Below are positions 59,058 through 64,000 of a stretch of 64,000 bases of DNA, one piece after another. The stretch is from Bog-257 sp963834135. Its GTDB lineage: Bacteria; Acidobacteriota; Terriglobia; Terriglobales; Acidobacteriaceae. The stretch is from contig CAWIAN010000009.1 in NCBI GenBank assembly GCA_963834135.1, positions 1-64,000 on the forward strand, written 5' to 3'. The notes beneath the pieces were generated by a model. That model was not told where the DNA came from and made no database searches. It was given only the letters and a program-made list of their open reading frames with translations. Positions within the stretch are counted from its first letter, which is position 1. Each line of letters starts with the position of its first letter. The position numbers and the translations under genes are program-made.

Positions 59058-60281
59058 ATGAGAATTGCAGTTTTGGGTGGTGACGGTTACTGCGGTTGGG
59101 CAACCGCGCTGTACTTGTCCAAGCAGGGCAACGACGTTGCCATCGTCGACAACTACATCCGCAGGAAATGGGACATCGATCTGGGCGTCTCGACCCTTAC
59201 ACCGATTCTGCCCTTGCGCCAACGCGTCGAGCTCTGGAAGGAGCTCACCGGAAAGACTATCGAGGTCTACGAGGGCGACATGCGCGACTACAATTTCGTC
59301 GCCGCGCATATCCGCGACTTCCGGCCCGATGCCGTCGTGCATTTCGCCGAGCAGCGCTCGGCCCCGTACTCGATGATCGATCGCGAGCACGCGGCATTCA
59401 CGCAGGTCAACAACATCGTCGGCACGCTGAACCTGACCTTCGCCCTGCGTGAAATCAACCCCGACTGCCATCTGGTTAAGCTGGGCACCATGGGCGAATA
59501 CGGTACGCCCAACATCGACATCGAAGAGGGCTACATCAAGATCGAGCACAACGGCCGTAGCGATGTGCTTCCCTTCCCCAAACAGCCCGGGTCGTTCTAT
59601 CACCTGTCGAAGGTGCACGACTCGCACAACATTATGTTTTGCTGCCGCATCTGGGGACTGCGCGCAACCGATCTAAACCAGGGCGTCGTCTACGGAACCA
59701 ACACCGATGAGACGGCAATGGACGAAGGCCTGATCAATCGCTTCGATTATGACGAAGTATTCGGCACCGCGCTGAACCGCTTCTGCATTGAAGCGGCGGT
59801 CGGCCATCCGATCACCGTCTACGGCAAGGGCGGCCAGACGCGTGGCTTCCTCGATATCCGCGACACCATTCGCTGCATCGAGATCGCCTGCAATCATCCG
59901 GCGAACAAGGGCGAGTTCCGCGTCTTCAATCAGTTCACCGAACAGTTCTCGGTACTGGAGCTGGCCAACATGGTGAAGACCGCGGGCACGAAGTTCGATC
60001 TCAAGGTTGAAATCGATCATCTGCCTGACCCCCGCGTGGAAGCCGAGGCGCATTATTACAACGCCAAGAACTCGAACCTGATCGACCTCGGTTTGAAGCC
60101 GCACATGCTCAGCGATTCGCTGATCGACTCGATGATCAACGTGGCCCTGAAGTACAAGAGCCGCATCGATCAGTCGGTGTTCATGCCGCAGGTGAACTGG
60201 CGCAATGCCACCAACAGCCGCAATGGCACGGTGCGCACGCCCTCGGGACTGTCGCTGGTTTCCGACGGCGTGGGCGTCTAG
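59058..60281 (+). CDS. sqdB: UDP-sulfoquinovose synthase
   Basis: Cytoplasmic NAD-dependent enzyme of 407 residues of the SDR/NDP-sugar epimerase superfamily that builds UDP-sulfoquinovose from UDP-glucose and sulfite. The NAD motif is AVLGGDGYCGWATALYLSKQG (about 4-24), instead of the usual GxxGxxG. SQD1-specific features are NYIRRKWDIDLGVSTLTPI, HFAEQRSAPYSMID, VKLGTMGEYGTPNIDIEEGYI and the YxxxK pair Y181/K185 in SFYHLSKVHDSH. RATDLNQGVVYGT and TVYGKGGQTRGFLDIRDTI complete the family pattern. GAGGAGG precedes the ATG by six bases. No SqdX/SqdD glycosyltransferase is adjacent, so the product may go to a glycan or to a lipid made elsewhere. Confidence 0.94.
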   Translation: MRIAVLGGDGYCGWATALYLSKQGNDVAIVDNYIRRKWDIDLGVSTLTPILPLRQRVELWKELTGKTIEVYEGDMRDYNFVAAHIRDFRPDAVVHFAEQRSAPYSMIDREHAAFTQVNNIVGTLNLTFALREINPDCHLVKLGTMGEYGTPNIDIEEGYIKIEHNGRSDVLPFPKQPGSFYHLSKVHDSHNIMFCCRIWGLRATDLNQGVVYGTNTDETAMDEGLINRFDYDEVFGTALNRFCIEAAVGHPITVYGKGGQTRGFLDIRDTIRCIEIACNHPANKGEFRVFNQFTEQFSVLELANMVKTAGTKFDLKVEIDHLPDPRVEAEAHYYNAKNSNLIDLGLKPHMLSDSLIDSMINVALKYKSRIDQSVFMPQVNWRNATNSRNGTVRTPSGLSLVSDGVGV

Positions 60282-60311
60282 CGATTCGTGCAACTGCTTA
60301 GCGTTTTATGG

Positions 60312-60337
60312 AAGGGCGCATTTCGATGCGCCCTTTT
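60312..60337 (+). terminator. Rho-independent terminator after sqdB
   Basis: AAGGGCGCAT and ATGCGCCCTT pair perfectly over ten bases around a TTCG tetraloop and are followed by T residues (TTCT). A textbook UUCG terminator. Confidence 0.9.
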
Positions 60338-60496
60338 CTGCATCTCCCTACTCACGGTTAAATCGTCATGGAATCGATACTGAGGTAACCGAAAATTCAT
60401 AGTTAGAAGTCCCCGACCAGTTGTTTAAGCAATCGACTTCTCCGTCATTCGAGATTTAGACTAGGCGAACCCTTCGTTACGTTGGTATAGACCCCC

Positions 60497-61732
60497 ATGC
60501 CCCTGATCGAAGCCCTGCTGTTGTTGCTGGTGCTGTCTCGCGTTCTCGGCGAGATCGCTGCGCGCTTCGGACAGCCCGTCATGATCGGCGAAATCCTGGC
60601 GGGCGTGATTCTGGGGCCTTCTGTCCTGAACTATGTCGACTACAGCACCGACATCAAGGCAATTTCCCAGCTGGGAGTTCTGCTGCTGGTGTTCATCGCG
60701 GGCATGGAAATGGACTTGGACGCGCTATGGGATTCGGTGCGCGGGCGTGGTGCTTGGGTCAGCGCAGCCGGCTTCGTGATCCCGTTGCTCTGCGGCATTC
60801 TCGTGGGAGTAGGGTTCGGCCTGGATCAGACACGCACGATTTTCATCGCCTTGTGTATCGCGATTACTGCGTTGCCGGTCAGCGTTCGCATCCTGATGGA
60901 CCTGGGAAAGCTAAAGACCGAGGTCGGGCAGAAGATCGTTTCCGCGGCTGTCGCTAACGACGTGGTTTCGTTGCTGGCGTTGGGCATCATTCTCGACGTC
61001 AAGGGCGGCAGCGGCACCCGGGAAGCATTCTTCAAATCGATGGGCCTGGCGCTGGCGAAAGCGTTGCTGTTTATGGCGGTAGTATTTATCGCCGCCAGGC
61101 TCGTCAAGCGATATCCGCTGGGACGCTTCTTCCGGCCCGGAGCAGCGATCCACCGCTTCCTCGCAAGACTGAAGGGCAAGGAAACGTTGTTCGCCGTCGT
61201 ACTGGTGTTCGTGATCGCCTTCGCCAGCTTCTCGGAGTTTCTCGGACTGGACTTCGTGATCGGAGCGTTCTTTGGATCGATGCTGCTGAGCCACCAATTG
61301 CTCGGTCGAGCTAACTTCGAGGAAATTGAGAAGACTGCTTCGAATGTGACCATGGGTTTTCTGGGGCCGATCTTTTTTGCCGCAATTGGACTGGAGTTTG
61401 ACGCGCGCACTCTGGAACACTGGAGCCTGGTGATCGCGATCCTGGTAGCTTCGTTTGTCGGAAAGATCTTCGGAGGCTACCTCGGCGGAAAACTTGCCGG
61501 CATGCGCAATGACGAGAGCTGGGCGGTGGGCGCGGGACTGAATGGGCGCGGCGTGATGGAACTGGTCATTGCTAATATCGCCCTGACCAACGGCTTCATT
61601 GGGCGCGGGCTCTTCACCATCCTCGTGTTGATGGCAGTGGTCACTACGTTCGCTACACCGTTCCTGTTGAAGTATGCGTACGACCGGATGGCGTCGTCCG
61701 CGGAATTACGCCACCAGAATGCAGTCGCCTAG
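60497..61732 (+). CDS. CPA2-type cation:proton antiporter (KefB-like, no TrkA domain)
   Basis: Inner-membrane transporter of 411 residues with about 12-13 helices. The N-terminus PLIEALLLLLVLSRVLGEIAARFGQPVMIGEILAGVILGPSVLN is the CPA2 signature. LGVLLLVFIAGMEMDLDALWDSVRG and FIALCIAITALPVSVRILMDLGKL contain the ion-path region, with LDFVIGAFFGSMLLS and GAGLNGRGVMELVIANIALTNGFI later. The C-terminus stops after the transport core and lacks the TrkA_N/TrkA_C regulatory module found in KefB/KefC, so it is probably constitutive Na+/H+ or K+/H+ exchange. Confidence 0.92.
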   Translation: MPLIEALLLLLVLSRVLGEIAARFGQPVMIGEILAGVILGPSVLNYVDYSTDIKAISQLGVLLLVFIAGMEMDLDALWDSVRGRGAWVSAAGFVIPLLCGILVGVGFGLDQTRTIFIALCIAITALPVSVRILMDLGKLKTEVGQKIVSAAVANDVVSLLALGIILDVKGGSGTREAFFKSMGLALAKALLFMAVVFIAARLVKRYPLGRFFRPGAAIHRFLARLKGKETLFAVVLVFVIAFASFSEFLGLDFVIGAFFGSMLLSHQLLGRANFEEIEKTASNVTMGFLGPIFFAAIGLEFDARTLEHWSLVIAILVASFVGKIFGGYLGGKLAGMRNDESWAVGAGLNGRGVMELVIANIALTNGFIGRGLFTILVLMAVVTTFATPFLLKYAYDRMASSAELRHQNAVA

Positions 61733-61813
61733 TTTTGGGGGCAGTTCTTCCATTCGACCTGCCTAACCGATCGCAAGGTTCACAAATCACAAGGCCGGCT
61801 GTTCCCAAACCGC

Positions 61814-61819
61814 TATAAT
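61814..61819 (+). promoter_or_regulatory. Candidate -10 box for fumarase
   Basis: TATAAT at 61814-61819, 58 bases before the proposed ATG. The -35 position (AAGGCC) is poor, so this is tentative. Confidence 0.4.
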
Positions 61820-61877
61820 TTCTTTTACCTCCGTGTCCTCTGTGCCCAGTGGTACATACGATTTTCGCCAGGTTTCT

Positions 61878-63389
61878 ATGACTATCATCAAACAAGACGA
61901 CGTAATCCAAAGCGTGTCCGACGCGCTGCAATACATCTCCTACTACCATCCAGCCGACTTCATCAAAGGCATGGCCGCTGCTTACGAGAAAGAACAGTCT
62001 CCCGCCGCTCGCGATGCCATGGCGCAAATCCTGATCAATTCGCGCATGTGCGCCGAAGGCCATCGCCCCATCTGCCAGGACACCGGCATCGTCACCGTCT
62101 TCCTCAAGATCGGCATGAACGTACAGTGGGACGCGACCATGAGCGTCGAAGACATGGTCAACGAAGGCGTGCGCCGCGCTTACAAGCACGAGCACAATAA
62201 GCTGCGCGCCTCCATCCTCGCCGACCCCGCCGGCTCGCGCAAGAACACGCACGACAACACGCCCGCCGTTATCAACATGACGGTCGTGCCCGGCGACAAA
62301 GTGGAGGTGCTGATCGCCGCCAAGGGTGGCGGCTCGGAAGCCAAGTCAAAGTTCGCCATGCTGAACCCGTCGGACTCGGTCGTCGACTGGGTGCTGAAGA
62401 CCGTGCCGACCATGGGCGCAGGCTGGTGCCCGCCGGGAATGCTCGGCATTGGCATTGGTGGCACGGCAGAAAAAGCGATGCTGATGGCGAAAGAATCGCT
62501 GATGGATCCGATCGACATTCAGGATCTCATCGCCCGCGGCCCGAAGACCACGGCCGAAAAGCTACGCGTCGAACTGTACACGAAGGTCAACCAGCTCGGC
62601 ATTGGCGCGCAGGGTCTCGGCGGTCTGACCACCGTGCTCGACGTGAAGGTGAAGGATTATCCCACGCACGCCGCGAATCTGCCGGTCGCGATGATCCCCA
62701 ACTGCGCCGCCACGCGTCACGCGCACTTTGTGCTCGACGGCAGCGGGCCGGTTGCGCTCGAGCCGCCGTCGCTTGAGGACTGGCCGAAGCTCACCTACAA
62801 TCCTGCGAACGCGCGCCGTGTGAATCTCGACACCGTCACGCGCGAGGACGTTGCCACCTGGAAGCCGGGCGACGTGCTGCTCCTCAGCGGCAAGCTGCTG
62901 ACTGGCCGCGACGCCGCGCACAAGCGCATGACCGACATGCTCAATAAGAAAGAGATGCTGCCGGTCGACTTCAACAACCGCTTCATCTACTACGTCGGCC
63001 CGGTCGATCCGGTGCGCGAAGAGGTTGTCGGTCCGGCGGGCCCCACGACGGCAACGCGCATGGACAAGTTCACGCGCCAGATGTTGCGCGAGACCAACCT
63101 GCTCGGCATGGTCGGCAAATCCGAGCGCGGAGAAGAAGCGGTCAAAGCCATTCGCGACCACAAAGCGGTCTACCTGATGGCCGTCGGTGGCGCCGCCTAC
63201 CTGGTGTCGAAGGCGATCAAGAAGTCGCGCGTGCTGGCTTTCCACGATCTCGGGATGGAGGCGATCTACGAGTTCGAGGTGCACGACATGCCGGTGACGG
63301 TTGCGGTCGACGTGAACGGCAACTCGGTCCATGAGAGCGGCCCGCGTGAGTGGAAGGCAAAAATCGCCGAGCTGGTCGAGATCTCTTAG
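61878..63389 (+). CDS. Class I (iron-sulfur) fumarate hydratase
   Basis: Cytoplasmic [4Fe-4S] enzyme of 503 residues that interconverts fumarate and malate in the TCA cycle. ATG 61878 is preferred to an ATG 45 bases upstream because it begins the conserved N-terminus. The three cluster cysteines are in the expected order: C66 in ICQDTG, C184 in GWCPPGMLG and C276 in PNCAATRHAHF. Other motifs are GGGSEAKSK, GIGIGGTAEKAM, GAQGLGGLTTVLDVKV and, in the beta part, LSGKLLTGRDAAHKRMTDM and GPTTATRMDKFT. Both halves are in one chain, as in FumA/FumB. Being oxygen-sensitive, it suits low-oxygen growth. No sdh genes are next to it. Confidence 0.96.
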   Translation: MTIIKQDDVIQSVSDALQYISYYHPADFIKGMAAAYEKEQSPAARDAMAQILINSRMCAEGHRPICQDTGIVTVFLKIGMNVQWDATMSVEDMVNEGVRRAYKHEHNKLRASILADPAGSRKNTHDNTPAVINMTVVPGDKVEVLIAAKGGGSEAKSKFAMLNPSDSVVDWVLKTVPTMGAGWCPPGMLGIGIGGTAEKAMLMAKESLMDPIDIQDLIARGPKTTAEKLRVELYTKVNQLGIGAQGLGGLTTVLDVKVKDYPTHAANLPVAMIPNCAATRHAHFVLDGSGPVALEPPSLEDWPKLTYNPANARRVNLDTVTREDVATWKPGDVLLLSGKLLTGRDAAHKRMTDMLNKKEMLPVDFNNRFIYYVGPVDPVREEVVGPAGPTTATRMDKFTRQMLRETNLLGMVGKSERGEEAVKAIRDHKAVYLMAVGGAAYLVSKAIKKSRVLAFHDLGMEAIYEFEVHDMPVTVAVDVNGNSVHESGPREWKAKIAELVEIS

Positions 63390-63432
63390 TCGCTATTTGC
63401 TTGTTGTTCTCACCGTTCCCCGCTCGCAGTTG

Positions 63433-63503
63433 TCATCACGAGCGAAGCGAGGGATCTGCTGTTGTGACAGCGGAAAACAGATCCCTCGCTTCGCTCGTGA
63501 TGA
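63433..63503. repeat. Perfect 26-bp inverted repeat
   Basis: Arms 63433-63458 and 63478-63503 are exact reverse complements over 26 bases, with a 19-base loop. The arms start TCATCACGAGCGAAGCGAGG, a type resembling the REP-like element at 38504. Located after the fumarase gene. Confidence 0.9.
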
Positions 63504-63525
63504 GAATCTGCAGGGAAAGGATATT

Positions 63526-63554
63526 CAAGCGTCTCGCGATTTTCGAGACGCTTG
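63526..63554. repeat. Type I palindrome, copy 2
   Basis: Arms CAAGCGTCTCG and CGAGACGCTTG pair perfectly over 11 bases around the loop CGATTTT, the same loop as copy 1 at 58525, with different arms. Confidence 0.85.
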
Positions 63555-63622
63555 ATCCGCCCCGCCACGGCCTCCGTCCCAACTCGATATAATCGCCTCT
63601 CATCATCACGGAGAAATCATTT

Positions 63623-64000
63623 ATGCCACGCGGCATCACGCCCCGCCAGCCCTCGCGCAGCGGACGTCAGGACAAAGTAAGTCAAGCCAAAGCTCGAATT
63701 CTCGAGGACACTCCGTCTAAATCCCACTCAAGCAAAACCGGCTTGCGTGGGGCACCCGTGAACCCTTCCAGGTCTACTGCCAAATCTCCGACCAAGACTT
63801 CACGCAAGGCTGCGATCGTCACCAAGCGTTATAACCCGGTCGCGCCGGAGCGCATTAACGCGATTCTCGAGCGGCTCGATGCGCGCTATCCCGACGTTGT
63901 TTGCGCCCTGCACCATAACAGCGCATGGGAGCTGCTGGTGGCGACGATCCTCTCGGCACAGTGCACCGATGTGCGGGTCAACATGGTGACCCCAACGCTG
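63623..64000 (+). CDS. nth: Endonuclease III, N-terminal part (runs off window end)
   Basis: Base-excision repair glycosylase/AP lyase acting on oxidised pyrimidines. Only the first 126 codons are in the window. ATG 63623 follows GGAG by nine bases. Residues 1 to about 74 are a basic, low-complexity extension (many Ser, Lys, Arg, Thr, Pro). The HhH-GPD fold begins about residue 75 with PERINAILERLDARYPDVVCALHHNSAWELLVATILSAQCTDVRVNMVTPTL, which matches the Nth start (PFELLIAVLLSAQATDVSVN in E. coli). The extension is absent in E. coli Nth, so an internal start is conceivable but I see no in-frame ATG before residue 121. Confidence 0.9.
   Translation, partial: MPRGITPRQPSRSGRQDKVSQAKARILEDTPSKSHSSKTGLRGAPVNPSRSTAKSPTKTSRKAAIVTKRYNPVAPERINAILERLDARYPDVVCALHHNSAWELLVATILSAQCTDVRVNMVTPTL

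Noticed and set aside
54799..60281. Possible biosynthetic cluster of asparagine synthetase, GT39 and sqdB
   Set aside because: A repeat array separates GT39 and sqdB, sqdB has its own ribosome site and terminator, and no other pathway enzymes are present; proximity alone is not enough.
1..64000. tRNA, rRNA, insertion sequence, prophage or defence genes
   Set aside because: I found no cloverleaf tRNA end, transposase, integrase, capsid or nuclease-helicase gene by reading; a tRNAscan-SE and Infernal run would be decisive.

Overview
The window looks like a chromosomal segment of an Acidobacteriota member (Terriglobia/Koribacter-like). This is an inference from gene content: three secreted GloVer-type tandem-repeat proteins, an ADOP-type duplicated orphan permease, a pro-kumamolisin (S53) peptidase, an ECF42-type sigma factor with DGPF (YCII) partner genes, DUF4331, DUF1254/DUF1214 and HugZ-like proteins, moderately high G+C, and palindromic intergenic repeats. 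I found no rRNA, tRNA, CRISPR array, prophage or insertion sequence. No taxonomic marker gene lies in the window.

Layout. 1-750 has no convincing gene. 0.75-1.6 kb is a secreted alpha-carbonic anhydrase whose last codons are out of frame. 1.8-3.7 kb is a soluble three-PAS histidine kinase. 4.2-16.3 kb is dominated by exported proteins: a HAF-repeat protein with a triplicated C-terminal module, two GloVer proteins, an S53 peptidase, a DUF1254/DUF1214 protein and a TonB-C protein, plus one quinone oxidoreductase. 16.6-21.8 kb is a minus-strand series: class A acid phosphatase, ECF42 sigma factor, two DGPF proteins, a four-helix membrane protein, a small zinc-ribbon protein and a beta-propeller protein. 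22.2-32.9 kb holds a secreted phosphoesterase, a Tat-exported multicopper oxidase, a sarcosine-oxidase-like flavoenzyme, a DPP-IV-type S9 peptidase, Dps, DoxX, YtxH and DUF4331. 33.5-43.0 kb holds the ADOP permease, HugZ-like protein, amino acid permease, purine nucleoside phosphorylase, a small periplasmic protein, a third GloVer protein and thioredoxin reductase. 43.3-47.1 kb encodes a membrane PP2C phosphatase and a GT39-like glycosyltransferase. 47.2-52.2 kb is a compact minus-strand operon: PPK2, K+ channel, SulP/STAS transporter, GH13 enzyme. 52.4-54.5 kb is a second minus-strand operon: two half-size DMT transporters and a MacB-like permease with no ATPase. 54.8-64.0 kb holds asparagine synthetase overlapping a GT39 transferase, a palindrome array, UDP-sulfoquinovose synthase, a CPA2 antiporter, class I fumarase and the start of endonuclease III.

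The most noteworthy material is non-coding or decayed: a palindrome array with a constant TTCA/TGAA loop (58.5-59.0 kb), two 29-bp palindromes with the same loop but different self-complementary arms (58.5 and 63.5 kb), a four-stem 137-bp element (38.5 kb), a perfect 26-bp inverted repeat (63.4 kb), a heptanucleotide repeat that supplies a stop codon (38.4 kb), an orphan signal-peptide start that ends exactly at a neighbour's stop codon (29.8 kb), and the frameshifted carbonic anhydrase. I did not find a clear new defence, biosynthetic or mobile system. Small uncharacterised genes and orphan transport or sulfoquinovose genes are the best functional leads.
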